Notes: generated by a model from the letters alone, not told the origin. DNA of 64,000 nucleotides from Neomoorella thermoacetica (GCF_001875325.1 NZ_MDDC01000006.1:79051-143050), one strand, 5' to 3'. Positions 18,181-27,322 are shown, counted from the first letter of the stretch. Made by a program: numbers and translations.

Positions 18181-19320
18181 CTATTTGGCTCCCAATTCTT
18201 CGGTTGCCGGTTCCAGGTCCTCCTGGCGGCCGACCTTTACAAACCGGTTCTTCAGTTTGGCCATGACCTCGGGCATGGTGGTGTATTCCATATCCTCCAG
18301 GGGCAGGCGGTGGGGTTCAAAGGGACCCAGTGAACGCAGGTAGTTGGCAATCTCGTTGGCCGTCTGGCGGGCCTTGTCAAAGGCCACGTCGCCGAAGAAG
18401 TCCTGGGGCCCTACCAGGCGCCCGCCGGCCAGCTGGAAGCCCATGGCTACCACCCGCGGCGGCCCGTCGAAACGCGTCGGCGCCGCCTGGTCGAGGCCCA
18501 CCGGCATCAGGGGCCCGATATGGGAACCCCGCATCCAGCCGGCTACCAGGTGGGGATTGGCGAAGGGCTCCAGGGCCTCACCCACAGCCGGCAGGCCGCT
18601 CTGGCAGCGGACAATGCAGACCGGATCGTCCTTGCCGACATAGCGCCCGGCCATGAGGTTCAGGCGCTGGGTGCTGGAAACGGCCGCAATCTCGCCCGTC
18701 GTCTTCGAGTAAACAGACTTGATACAGTAACGCCCGGGGGCACCGATGAAGACCAGGAGATCGTAGAGCTCCTCCGGCAGGGAGAACTCTACCCGCTCGT
18801 TTTTAACCAGGTCATAGACCTCGAAACGGAACCCCTGGTGCATTTTGGGATCGATGACCAGGCCGATAGTATTGAAGGGGTCGGCAAACATTTTATAAAG
18901 GGGAAAGTTCCAGGCGCCGGGTTCAGTTTTATCGGCAGCAAAAACGATTATAGGTTCGCTCTTGCGTTCTTCAAACTCCATTTCCGCGACCCCGGGGCCC
19001 ATACCCTTGACATTACCGGAGAAGGCGTCGGACAGCAGGTCCTGACCGGCTCCGTAAAGCTTTAGTTCCCGGGCTACCTCGGTGCACTGGAGAAAAACAT
19101 TCCAGGCTAGATGATGAATTTCCGGGCAATCAACGCCATATTTATGAGTCATAATAAGGTCAATATCGTCGCCGACGTGGGCCACCCGATAGTCAATGAG
19201 GAGCTTGCTTTCTGCCAGGTAACGTTCCGCTGTCTCCAATAACCGTGGATGGACGCTGGAATGGCCCACATAGCCGCCAATATCAGCCTTAATGACACTT
19301 AATGTAATCCTTTCACCCAA
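18181..19320 (-). CDS. fbp: Fructose-1,6-bisphosphate aldolase/phosphatase (bifunctional)
   Basis: 379 residues, class V FBPase. This family, found in archaea and deep-branching bacteria including Moorella, makes fructose 6-phosphate from triose phosphates in one active site. Signatures: SVIKADIGGYVGHSSVHP at the N-terminus, DLIMTHKYG, LLSDAFSGNVKGMGPGVAEMEF, the ADKTEPGAWNFPLYKMFADPFNT segment and EYTTMPEV near the C-terminus. The start is a TTG at 19320 with AAGGAGG ten bases before it. It makes gluconeogenesis effectively unidirectional, as an autotroph needs. Confidence 0.95.
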   Translation of the reverse strand: MGERITLSVIKADIGGYVGHSSVHPRLLETAERYLAESKLLIDYRVAHVGDDIDLIMTHKYGVDCPEIHHLAWNVFLQCTEVARELKLYGAGQDLLSDAFSGNVKGMGPGVAEMEFEERKSEPIIVFAADKTEPGAWNFPLYKMFADPFNTIGLVIDPKMHQGFRFEVYDLVKNERVEFSLPEELYDLLVFIGAPGRYCIKSVYSKTTGEIAAVSSTQRLNLMAGRYVGKDDPVCIVRCQSGLPAVGEALEPFANPHLVAGWMRGSHIGPLMPVGLDQAAPTRFDGPPRVVAMGFQLAGGRLVGPQDFFGDVAFDKARQTANEIANYLRSLGPFEPHRLPLEDMEYTTMPEVMAKLKNRFVKVGRQEDLEPATEELGAK

Positions 19321-19376
19321 GGTAGCATAGCCTCCTTGCCCAGATTAAAAGTAATTGTGTTATACTATATGCATTT

Positions 19377-19394
19377 CTATTCGATATAGAATAG
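19377..19394. promoter_or_regulatory. Inverted repeat upstream of fbp, possible operator
   Basis: CTATTC and GAATAG six-base arms around GATATA. It is about 60 bases upstream of the fbp start, next to the AT-rich TATAGTATAAC that may hold the -10 box. The binding protein is unknown. Confidence 0.35.
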
Positions 19395-19559
19395 CAGATT
19401 CCTCTTTTTATAAATGGTTTTTGGACAAAAAAATAGGGAGCCTTACTGGCCCCGTATTATCCCCTTTAAGGCAATGGCACCCACTGCCTGCCGGCACCAT
19501 GACGGTATCCGGCCTCCAGTGAACGACCTATATGGCGGTTTGATCCCCTTAAGGGACCC

Positions 19560-20864
19560 TCAATCCACTATCTCATACACCAGCGGCCGGGGGGCCGGTG
19601 GCTCTGCTGCCAGGGTATAGGCCGCCAGGAATCTCTCCCGGGCTGCCTCCAGGTTGGCCCGGTCGTTGACGTGGAATACAGCCAGGGGCTCGCCGGCGTT
19701 AACATAATCCCCCAGACGTTTTTTTAGTTCGATACCAACCGCCAGGTCGATGGGGCTTTCTTTGGTTATTCGCCCGGCCCCCAGGAGCATAGCCGCCTCG
19801 CCCACCAGGCGTGCCTGGACGGCGCTGATGTAGCCGCTGCTTGGGGCGGCAATGGTAACCTGATCCGTGGCGCGGGGGAGAAGTTCCGGCCGGTCGACTA
19901 CCGCCGGGTCGCCGCCCTGGGCGGCAATGAACCGCCGGAATTTGGCCAGGGCGGCGCCACCGGCCAGGAGCTCCTCCAGACGCCGGCGCGCCTCCCCGTC
20001 ACTACCGGTAGCCCCGGCCAGTAGAAGCATCTGGCTGCCCAGGATGAGGCAAACCTCCCGCAACTCCCGCGGCCCGCCACCGGATAAAACGGCGATGGCC
20101 TCCCGGACTTCCAGGGCGTTGCCCACCATCATCCCCAGGGGTTCGTCCATATTGGTAATCACAGCTACCACCCGCCGCCCCATCTCCCGGCCCAGATCCA
20201 CCATGATCCGGGCCAGTTCCCGGGCCGACTCCAGGTCGGGCATAAAGGCGCCGCTGCCAACCTTGACATCGAGGACTATGGCGTCGGCGCCAGCGGCGAT
20301 CTTTTTGCTCATTACACTGCTGGCAATGAGGGGTATGCTCTCTACCGTCGCTGTGACGTCCCGCAGGGCGTAGAGCTTGCCGTCAGCCGGGGCCAGCTTC
20401 CCCGTGGGAGCGGTGACGGCCAGGCCGATCTCCTTTACCTGGCGAATCATCTCTTCCCGCGTCAGCTGCACCCTGAAGCCGGGAATGGACTCCAGTTTGT
20501 CAATAGTACCCCCAGTGTGTCCCAGGCCGCGGCCGGACATCTTAACTACCGGCACTCCGGCGGCGGCCACCAGGGGCGCCAGGACCAAGGTGGTGGTGTC
20601 GGCCACACCTCCGGTACTGTGCTTGTCGACCTTCACCCCCGGGATGGAACTCCACTCAATCTGTTCCCCCGAGGCTATCATGGCCCTGGTGAAGGCCGCC
20701 GTTTCCTCCCGGTCCAGGCCGCGAAAATAGACGGCCATGAGAAAGGCTGCCATCTGATAGTCGGGGATTATCCCGGCCGTATAATCCCGTATCATGGCCT
20801 CGATTTCGGCTGGGGCCAGGGCCTGGCCCTCCCGCTTGCGACGGATTAAGTCAAGCATCTGCAT
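19560..20864 (-). CDS. pdp: Pyrimidine-nucleoside / thymidine phosphorylase
   Basis: 434 residues, the usual length. It phosphorolyses uridine or thymidine to the base and (deoxy)ribose 1-phosphate in nucleoside salvage. Family signature near residues 80-120: KVDKHSTGGVADTTTLVLAP, MSGRGLGHTGGTIDKLESIPGF. The C-terminal domain includes YVNAGEPLAVFHVND. The start ATG at 20864 follows GGGAGG by eleven bases. The Pdp versus DeoA assignment rests on Gram-positive context only. Confidence 0.93.
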   Translation of the reverse strand: MQMLDLIRRKREGQALAPAEIEAMIRDYTAGIIPDYQMAAFLMAVYFRGLDREETAAFTRAMIASGEQIEWSSIPGVKVDKHSTGGVADTTTLVLAPLVAAAGVPVVKMSGRGLGHTGGTIDKLESIPGFRVQLTREEMIRQVKEIGLAVTAPTGKLAPADGKLYALRDVTATVESIPLIASSVMSKKIAAGADAIVLDVKVGSGAFMPDLESARELARIMVDLGREMGRRVVAVITNMDEPLGMMVGNALEVREAIAVLSGGGPRELREVCLILGSQMLLLAGATGSDGEARRRLEELLAGGAALAKFRRFIAAQGGDPAVVDRPELLPRATDQVTIAAPSSGYISAVQARLVGEAAMLLGAGRITKESPIDLAVGIELKKRLGDYVNAGEPLAVFHVNDRANLEAARERFLAAYTLAAEPPAPRPLVYEIVD

Positions 20865-20904
20865 AATTATATAAACCTCCCGCTAATTGAAAACCCGGTG
20901 CCCC

Positions 20905-21033
20905 CCCACCGTACTGGAATTCAGGCAAGGACCTTGATGCTCTGTCAATAGTATCAAGTTTTTTCATTACTTCCACAACATGATGATAATTACGACTACC
21001 AAGGGTTAGGAGTATAGGACACTTCCGGTGATT
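20905..21033 (-). pseudogene. Possible remnant of a cobK/cbiJ-like gene
   Basis: Within the 276-bp gap between pdp and iorB, the minus strand reads CPILLTLGSRNYHHVVEVMKK in an otherwise unconvincing frame. LLT-x-GSRN resembles the segment LLTTGSKNL of precorrin-6A reductases. There is no start, no ribosome site and no other part of the enzyme. The resemblance is short and may be chance. Confidence 0.2.
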
Positions 21034-21140
21034 TGAAGCGTCTCGGATACTGTGATCATCGGCCCCACCTGCCATAAGGGTTATTAACCCCGGCAGGCGG
21101 GACCTTATCCCCCTGGTTCTAGATATATCCCGCAACTATA

Positions 21141-21719
21141 TTATTGCTCCCAGCCAAGATTAAATGCCTTTTTATTGACCTCCAAAAACCTCTCCGGTAC
21201 CGAGGCGGCCAGGGCCTCTTCCCAGGCCTCCCGGCTGATGGACAGCCGCCTGGCCAGGGCCCCCATGAGGACCATGTTTACGGTTTTGACATTGCCGGCC
21301 CGGCGGGCCAGGTCCAGGGCGTCCAGGACCACAAGATTTTGGACCAGTTTTCCCATTACCGCAACCAGGTCGGCCGGATAAGTGGCCGCTCCGGTAAGGA
21401 CCGGTAAAGGTGGCATCTCCTGGTCGTTGACTATGAGACAACCCCCGGCCTTCAGGTAAGGTAGCCAGCGACGTGCCTCCAGCTTCTCAAAGGCTACCAA
21501 GAAGTCGGCCGTGCCCGGGGCTATAACGGGGGCATAGACCCGGGGACCGAAACGAACCTGGGTCACCACGCTGCCGCCCCGCTGGGCCATGCCATGGATA
21601 TCGGATACCTTGACCTCGCCGCCTAGTGAGATAGCCGCCCGGGAGAGGACGCGGCCGGCGAGGATCGTTCCCTGGCCGCCGACGCCGACCAGCAAGACGT
21701 TAAGCACATCGTTACTCAT
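21141..21719 (-). CDS. iorB: Indolepyruvate:ferredoxin oxidoreductase, beta subunit
   Basis: About 192 residues from the ATG at 21719, which overlaps the iorA stop by eight bases; the frame opens ten codons earlier inside iorA. The N-terminus NVLLVGVGGQGTILAGRVLS is the gamma-type domain of 2-oxoacid:ferredoxin oxidoreductases, followed by GMAQRGGSVVTQVRFG. With IorA it oxidatively decarboxylates indolepyruvate or phenylpyruvate to the aryl-acetyl-CoA with ferredoxin as acceptor. Confidence 0.94.
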   Translation of the reverse strand: MSNDVLNVLLVGVGGQGTILAGRVLSRAAISLGGEVKVSDIHGMAQRGGSVVTQVRFGPRVYAPVIAPGTADFLVAFEKLEARRWLPYLKAGGCLIVNDQEMPPLPVLTGAATYPADLVAVMGKLVQNLVVLDALDLARRAGNVKTVNMVLMGALARRLSISREAWEEALAASVPERFLEVNKKAFNLGWEQ

Positions 21720-23562
21720 CTTCTTCACCAGCCTTCCTGATGGCCTCACCAGGGCAGACCTGGGTACAAAGGCCGCAGCCGTTGCATAGTACCGGGTCGA
21801 TCACTCCGTGCCCGTCGCTAAAGGAAATGGCGGGACAGCCCAGGTCCAGGCAATAACGGCAGCTCAGGCAGTTAGCGGGGCTTACAGCGTAAACGGCTTC
21901 TTTTTCTTTCTTCAAGAGGGCGCAGGGCCGCCTGGCAATGATTACCGATGGTTCCCTGGCGGCCGTTTCTTCCTGGATCGCCCTCTCGAGGGTCTCTAGA
22001 TTATAACTATCAACCACCTGTACCCGGTGCACCCCCAGGGCGCGGGCTATCTGTTCCAGGTCGACCTTAGGGGCCGGCTGATGGGAAGCAGTATAACCCG
22101 TGCCGGGATGGTCCTGGTGGCCGGTCATGGCCGTGGTGCTATTATCCAGGATAATCAGAGTCCCGGTGCCGCCATTGTAGACCATGTCCAGGAGTCCGGT
22201 CATTCCCGAGTGGAGGAAAGTTGAATCGCCAATAACCCCTACCACCCGCCGGGCGAAGTCCGCACCGCGGGCCTTCTCCAGCCCCATGGCCACCCCCAGG
22301 CTGGCCCCCATGCAAATACAGCTATCCATGGCTTGGAGAGGCGGTGTAGCCCCCAGGGTATAGCAGCCGATGTCACCGGCCACCACTAGTCGGAGCTTTT
22401 TCAGGACGTAAAAGACGCCGCGGTGGGGGCAGCCGGGGCACATGAGGGGTGGGCGGCCGGGGAGTTCAGCCGGCGCGGCAGTCGTCGTTTCCCTCGCATC
22501 CGGGACCGGTCCTTCGCCTGCCCTTTGACCGCCCGGGGCCCTCATACCGGGCAAGGCCACCGCAGTCAGGTCAGGAGCAACCAGCTCCGGGGCAACGGCC
22601 GCCACCTGCGAGCCCACCGTACGGGCGACAATGGCGCTACTCAATTCATCTTCCCTCGGCACCAATTCCTTGCCTATTACACCCAGTCCCCAGGCGCGGA
22701 TCTGATCTTCCAGGAAGGGTTCCAGTTCTTCTACCACATAGCAAGTCTTTACTGCCTTTACAAAATCGCAAATAAGCTTCTCCGGCAGGGGATAAGTTAA
22801 CCCCAGCTTCAATACCGAGACCCCGGGCAGGGCCTCTTTAACGTACTGGTAGGCAATACCGGCGGTAATGATGCCCACCCGCCGGTCGGCCCATTCTACC
22901 CGGTTGAGGGGAGCAGTTTCCGCATAGGCCGCCAGCTTGAGACACCGTTCTTCCACCACTACATGGCGGGCCTTGCCAAAGGCCGGTAGCATGACATACT
23001 TGGCGGGCTGTTTGACATAACTTTTAAGCGGCACTTCCTGGCGGTCGCCCAGTTCCACCAGGCTGTAAGAATGGGCAATCCGGGTGGTCAGGCGTAAAAT
23101 TACCGGGGTATCAAATTCCTCGCTTAAATTAAAAGCCTGCATGACCATATCCTTAACTTCCTGGCTGTCGGCAGGCTCCAAGCAGGGTATCTGGGCCATG
23201 CGGGCGTAAAAGCGGTTATCCTGCTCGTTCTGGGAGCTAAAAAGGCCGGGGTCGTCGGCCGAAACCAGGACCAGCCCGGCATTGACGCCGGTATAGGCCA
23301 GGGTCATTAAAGGGTCGGCGGCCACATTAACGCCCACATGCTTCATGGCGGCCAGGGAGCGCGCGCCGCCTATGGACGCACCTATGGCCACCTCCAGGGC
23401 CACCTTTTCGTTGGGCGCCCATTCTGCGTATACCTCCGGATAGCGGGCCAGGGCTTCTATAATCTCTGTACTCGGCGTCCCCGGGTAAGCGGCGGCCACC
23501 CGGACCCCGGCTTCCCAGGCCCCCCGGGCCAGGGCATGGTTGCCGATTAACAGTTCCCGCAC
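21712..23562 (-). CDS. iorA: Indolepyruvate:ferredoxin oxidoreductase, alpha subunit
   Basis: 616 residues. Domain order: pyrimidine-binding and CoA-binding domains (GNHALARGAWEAGV, YPGTPSTEI), the ThDP domain with MCPGCPHRGVFYVLKK and GDIGCYTLG, and a C-terminal two-cluster ferredoxin (Cys 565, 568, 571, 576 and 593, 596, 599, 603). The first cluster is arranged CxxCxxCxxxxC, as is common in IorA. GTG start at 23562 after GGGAGAGGTGAAATC. It is next to paaK, as in many anaerobes that degrade aromatic amino acids. Confidence 0.95.
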   Translation of the reverse strand: MRELLIGNHALARGAWEAGVRVAAAYPGTPSTEIIEALARYPEVYAEWAPNEKVALEVAIGASIGGARSLAAMKHVGVNVAADPLMTLAYTGVNAGLVLVSADDPGLFSSQNEQDNRFYARMAQIPCLEPADSQEVKDMVMQAFNLSEEFDTPVILRLTTRIAHSYSLVELGDRQEVPLKSYVKQPAKYVMLPAFGKARHVVVEERCLKLAAYAETAPLNRVEWADRRVGIITAGIAYQYVKEALPGVSVLKLGLTYPLPEKLICDFVKAVKTCYVVEELEPFLEDQIRAWGLGVIGKELVPREDELSSAIVARTVGSQVAAVAPELVAPDLTAVALPGMRAPGGQRAGEGPVPDARETTTAAPAELPGRPPLMCPGCPHRGVFYVLKKLRLVVAGDIGCYTLGATPPLQAMDSCICMGASLGVAMGLEKARGADFARRVVGVIGDSTFLHSGMTGLLDMVYNGGTGTLIILDNSTTAMTGHQDHPGTGYTASHQPAPKVDLEQIARALGVHRVQVVDSYNLETLERAIQEETAAREPSVIIARRPCALLKKEKEAVYAVSPANCLSCRYCLDLGCPAISFSDGHGVIDPVLCNGCGLCTQVCPGEAIRKAGEEDE

Positions 23563-23621
23563 GATTTCACCTCTCCCGTACTCCAGGCCCGCCTTAATCC
23601 GGGCCAGGGCTTACATTTACT

Positions 23622-23951
23622 TTATATTTCGACACCCAGGGCGAAGCATATAGCCACGCCAGCTTCAGCCATTTTATCATCTGAAAGTGTGGCAATCAAC
23701 TCCCCCAATCTGTCTTTGGATACAGTTTGGATATGATCAAAATTTACCGCGCAATGATAAGGCATGCCGTCTTCGGGACCGATTACTATTTCCGAAGGTA
23801 TATCCCGGATATTTGACGTTACAGGTGCAATGGTTACGTCGTTAAGAAAAGAAATAGCTGAATTGCGGGTTAAAATTAAAACAGGCCGCCTTTTATCCGG
23901 CGGCTTAAAAGAATACCACCTTACCTCCCCACGATTCACAGGTTCTCCCAC
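23622..23951 (-). CDS. mazF: MazF/PemK-family toxin (endoribonuclease)
   Basis: 109 residues, normal for the family. Signatures: RGEVRWYSFKPPDKRRPVLILTRN at the N-terminus (the RRPVLIL strand and basic loop), DVTIAPVTSNIRDIPSEI, and the C-terminal VNFDHIQTVSKDRLGELIATLSD. MazF toxins cut mRNA at short sequences. It overlaps the antitoxin frame by 16 bases, the standard toxin-antitoxin layout. It sits between iorA and paaK and may have inserted there. Confidence 0.92.
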   Translation of the reverse strand: MGEPVNRGEVRWYSFKPPDKRRPVLILTRNSAISFLNDVTIAPVTSNIRDIPSEIVIGPEDGMPYHCAVNFDHIQTVSKDRLGELIATLSDDKMAEAGVAICFALGVEI

Positions 23952-24169
23952 TCCTGTTCAGTTTCCCAAATATCAAATTCACCCGCTTCAACAGGTTTTT
24001 TAGCATACCCTTCGCGATGCTTGCGTTCCATCAATGAGGTTTTTTGCTGTTTAAGGGCGAGTCGCAGGGCGTGACGAATAAACGCTGACCGTGTTATACC
24101 AAGCTGCTGCGTAACACGGTCTACCTCTCCTAACATAGGTTCATCAATTGTAATCTGGATAGTCCGCAT
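23936..24169 (-). CDS. Ribbon-helix-helix antitoxin of the MazF module
   Basis: 77 residues from the ATG at 24169 (GGGGGCGACTCC upstream). The N-terminal RTIQITIDEPMLGEVDRVTQ and the SAFIRHALRLAL helix form a ribbon-helix-helix DNA-binding domain; the C-terminal half is charged and ends in WETEQEWENL, the part expected to wrap the toxin. It should repress its own promoter, which overlaps a large inverted repeat. Confidence 0.85.
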   Translation of the reverse strand: MRTIQITIDEPMLGEVDRVTQQLGITRSAFIRHALRLALKQQKTSLMERKHREGYAKKPVEAGEFDIWETEQEWENL

Positions 24170-24209
24170 GGAGTCGCCCCCTAATTTTATGTGGAAGTTA
24201 TTCAACATC

Positions 24210-24238
24210 ATAATACCCATTAATAATACAGGCGTCAA
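24210..24238 (-). promoter_or_regulatory. Promoter of the toxin-antitoxin module
   Basis: Minus strand TTGACG, 17 bases, TATTAT, placing the start about 35 bases before the antitoxin ATG. Its -35 box lies inside the left arm of the inverted repeat at 24224-24276. Confidence 0.7.
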
Positions 24239-24276
24239 TAAGGCATGTGTAAATGCCCGAATTGACGCCTGTATTA
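24224..24276. repeat. 53-bp inverted repeat between paaK and the antitoxin
   Basis: Perfect 16-base arms (24224-24239 and 24261-24276, core AATACAGGCGTCAAT) enclose a second stem GGCAT/ATGCC (24242-24257). It overlaps the toxin-antitoxin promoter and begins 28 bases after the paaK stop. It may be the autoregulatory operator, the 3' hairpin of the paaK transcript, or both; there is no strong T-run. Confidence 0.75.
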
Positions 24277-24304
24277 ACGAAGTAGTGATAAGTAACCATT
24301 AGCC

Positions 24305-25603
24305 TTACTTCTGGCGCAAGTCCACCACCCGCCGGGCTTTACCTTCGCTCCGGGCGATACTGTGGGGTTCTACCAGGCGCACCCTGGCCTTCAGCTGCAG
24401 TACTGTGTTCAGGCGGTCCATGACCTTTTCCTCCAGCTCTTCCAGGTGGCGATAACGGTCGCTGAAGAAGTCAGGATCTACCTCCACCCGCACCTCCAGC
24501 TCGTCGAGGTAGTTGCGCCGGCTGACGATGAGCTGGTAGTGGGGCGATACGCCGTCTATTTCCATCAGAACGCTCTCCACCTGGGAGGGGAAGACGTTGA
24601 CGCCCCGGATAATGAGCATGTCATCCGTGCGGCCGGTAATCTTGGCCAGGCGGGCCGTGGTGCGGCCGCAGCGGCAGGGTTCAAAATTTAAGGAGGAAAT
24701 ATCCCGGGTGCGGTAGCGCAGCACCGGCAACGCTTCCTTGGTCAGGGTGGTGATGACCACCTCGCCCTTGACCCCGGGCGGGCAGGGTTCCCAGGTGGCC
24801 GGGTCCAGGATCTCCACCAGGAAGTGATCCTCGGCCACGTGCTGGCCGTCCTGGTACTCGCACTCGCCGGAAACGCCGGGACCCATCACCTCCGTGAGGC
24901 CGTAGTTGTCAGTAGCCCGCATCCCCCAGCGCCGCTCGATTTCCCGGAGCATCTCCCGGCTGGAGGCCTCACCGCCGAAGAGACCCAGGCGCACGGGGAG
25001 GGCCTGCGGATCTACTCCTTCCTCTGCCGCTACCTCCGCCAGGTGCAGGACATAGGAGGGCGTCCCCACCACGACGGTAGTGCCGAAGTCACGCATTAAC
25101 ATAATATGGCGCTTGGAATTGCCGGCCGAGGCCGGTACAACAGTGGCCCCGACCCGCTCCAGCCCGTAGTGCAGGCCGAAACCGCCGGTGAAAAGGCCGT
25201 AGCCAAAAACCACCTGGGCGACATCCTCGGGGGTCACCCCGGCCAGGGACACCATCCGCGCCACCAGGTCCGTCCAGGTCTCCAGATCCCGGCGAGTATA
25301 ACCAACCACCACCGGACGGCCGGTGGTGCCGGAGGAGGCCTGAAGACGGACGATCTCCTTCAGCGGCACCGCAAAAAGGCCGTAAGGGTAATTCCGGCGG
25401 AAGTCCTCCTTGGTGGTCATGGGGAGGAGACGCACGTCTTCGAGACTGCGGATGTCCGAAGGCCGGATACCTTTTGTTTCCATGGCCTGGCGATAAAAGG
25501 GCACCCTCTCGTAGGCCCTGGCTACCGTCTCCTGGAGGCGCCCCAGTTGCAGGGCCTCGATCTCCGCCCGGGGGCGGCATTCATTTTCCGAATCCCAGAT
25601 CAT
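24305..25603 (-). CDS. paaK: Phenylacetate-CoA ligase
   Basis: 432 residues, AMP-forming ligase of the PaaK type. It activates phenylacetate or related aryl acids (indole-3-acetate is likely beside iorAB) to CoA thioesters, or runs in reverse to make ATP from the CoA ester. Motifs: LQASSGTTGRPVVVGYTRRD (P-loop, about residue 90), YGLFTGGFGLHYG, DNYGLTEVMGPGV and RYRTRDISSLN, with the C-terminal AMP-binding domain ending GKARRVVDLR. It overlaps the symporter gene by 23 bases. Confidence 0.94.
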   Translation of the reverse strand: MIWDSENECRPRAEIEALQLGRLQETVARAYERVPFYRQAMETKGIRPSDIRSLEDVRLLPMTTKEDFRRNYPYGLFAVPLKEIVRLQASSGTTGRPVVVGYTRRDLETWTDLVARMVSLAGVTPEDVAQVVFGYGLFTGGFGLHYGLERVGATVVPASAGNSKRHIMLMRDFGTTVVVGTPSYVLHLAEVAAEEGVDPQALPVRLGLFGGEASSREMLREIERRWGMRATDNYGLTEVMGPGVSGECEYQDGQHVAEDHFLVEILDPATWEPCPPGVKGEVVITTLTKEALPVLRYRTRDISSLNFEPCRCGRTTARLAKITGRTDDMLIIRGVNVFPSQVESVLMEIDGVSPHYQLIVSRRNYLDELEVRVEVDPDFFSDRYRHLEELEEKVMDRLNTVLQLKARVRLVEPHSIARSEGKARRVVDLRQK

Positions 25604-27095
25604 CAGTCACCAATCCTTTGGTTGCCAGATTAGCTGCCCTGCCGGCACCAAAAACTCTAGCCAGATGCTCCCTGGAGAAGGCCGGTGTGACGAGGCTCAC
25701 CAGGGGAACCACTCCCAACGTTATAACCATGGCCAGGGAGCCTATAGTCGGGATGACGCTGCCATCCAGGTGGTAGTAAAAGGACAGGCCCAGGGATATA
25801 GCCAGCCCGCTCAGGAACCCCGCCCAGGCCCCGGCTTTAGTGGCACGGGGCCAGTACAGGCCGTAGATATAAGGCGCCAGAAAGGCTCCAGCCACCGTGC
25901 CCCAGGAAAGGGACATAAGGACCATGATAATAGTGGGCTTCAGGGCAATATAGACTGAAAGGCCAATAAAAAAGAAACAGAGGAAACGCAGCAGGGTCAG
26001 GACTATACGGCGGGAAACCCCCGGAGCTCCGCCCTGGACCAGGTCAATAGCCACCGCGGAACTTGATACCAGTACCAGGGAAGCCAGGGTAGACATGGAG
26101 GCCGCCAGCACCAGCAAGAGCAGGAGCAACCCAACCCAGGGCGGCAGATACTGGTTGATAATCTGGGGCATAATGAGGTCCGGGTTGGGTTGGCCGTTAA
26201 GCAAGGGCATCCGGTTGTTGAAGAAGAGGCGGCCAAAGGCGCCGGTGAAGTAAGCACCGGTAGCTATAATCAAGGCAAACAGGGTGGAAACCACCGTCGC
26301 CGGCCAGATGGAACGCTCATCCTTAATAGCATAGAACTTCTGCACCATCTGGGGCAGGCCCCAGGGTCCCAGGCTGGTAAGTACCACCAGGGAAAGGAGG
26401 GCGGGCCAGTTGGGGCCCACCGGATTAACCAGGCGCGGATCAATGGCCGCCAGGCGGCTGATACCGCCAGCCAGCCCGCCCACCGGAGGCGCAGATATAA
26501 CATAATATATCAGGACCCCGACGCCGCCAATCATAATCAGACCCTGGATGAAATCAGTCAGGGTAACGGCGATGTAGCCGCCCAGGACCAGGTAAAGGGC
26601 CGTAAAGGCAGCCATGGCAATGAGGGCCGTGGTAAAGTTAATGCGGAAAACCTGCTCGAAGAGGTAACTCAAACCCATATAAACCGACGCCGAATAGGGC
26701 ACCAGGAAAATAAAGATTACCAGCGCCCCCAGCGTCCGTAAAGCCGGGCTGTCGTAACGTGCGGCCAGGAACTCGGGCATGGTCATGGCCTTCAAGCGAA
26801 CCGTCATTTCCCGCGTCGGCCGCGCCAGGACTTTCCAGGCCAGAAAACTGCCGATAAAGGCGTTGCCGATGACGATCCACAGGTCGGACAGGCCGAAACC
26901 CCAGCCCACTTTACCGGCATAACCTATAAAAATAACGGCGGAAAAGTAAGTCGTCCCGTAGGCAAAGGCCGATACCCAGGGGCCCACGGTACGATTACCC
27001 AGGAAAAAGCCGCCGACATCCCGCGATCTTTTAAGACTGTAAAAACCTATGCCTACCATCATCATGAAATAGAGGCCCAAAATAAAAAACTTCAC
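25581..27095 (-). CDS. Sodium:solute symporter (SSS family)
   Basis: 504 residues with about 13 hydrophobic segments; the PutP/PanF-like fold is clear from FFLGNRTVGPWVSAFAYGTTYFSAVIFIGYAG, GGYIAVTLTDFIQG and GPWGLPQMVQKFYAIKDE. It imports an organic acid or amino acid with Na+. Given translational overlap with paaK and proximity to iorAB, an aromatic acid or aromatic amino acid is the likely cargo, but this is inference. GTG start at 27095 after GGGAGG. The region 27096-27322 upstream contains no convincing gene. Confidence 0.9.
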   Translation of the reverse strand: MKFFILGLYFMMMVGIGFYSLKRSRDVGGFFLGNRTVGPWVSAFAYGTTYFSAVIFIGYAGKVGWGFGLSDLWIVIGNAFIGSFLAWKVLARPTREMTVRLKAMTMPEFLAARYDSPALRTLGALVIFIFLVPYSASVYMGLSYLFEQVFRINFTTALIAMAAFTALYLVLGGYIAVTLTDFIQGLIMIGGVGVLIYYVISAPPVGGLAGGISRLAAIDPRLVNPVGPNWPALLSLVVLTSLGPWGLPQMVQKFYAIKDERSIWPATVVSTLFALIIATGAYFTGAFGRLFFNNRMPLLNGQPNPDLIMPQIINQYLPPWVGLLLLLLVLAASMSTLASLVLVSSSAVAIDLVQGGAPGVSRRIVLTLLRFLCFFFIGLSVYIALKPTIIMVLMSLSWGTVAGAFLAPYIYGLYWPRATKAGAWAGFLSGLAISLGLSFYYHLDGSVIPTIGSLAMVITLGVVPLVSLVTPAFSREHLARVFGAGRAANLATKGLVTDDLGFGK

Positions 27096-27322
27096 CCTGC
27101 CATCCTCCCGTCCTACCTTGAAGTTTAATAAGTTTTCTTATTCCACATCAAAGGACAGAATCCTGCCGGGCCATTTAAGTTTCTTTAACCGTTTTGTACA
27201 CTTGAAATACGGCGATACGCTGGCCGAGAAGGGGTAAAATACACGAAATACAGTTAGGGCTGTCCTTTTGCGTAGACGCTACTCGAGTAGTGCCAATAAG
27301 CGGTCTTTGTCCCCGTGGTGCG

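Noticed and set aside
19414..19620. 68-residue plus-strand frame between fbp and pdp
   Set aside because: No ribosome site, no family, and it overlaps the 3' end of pdp in antisense.
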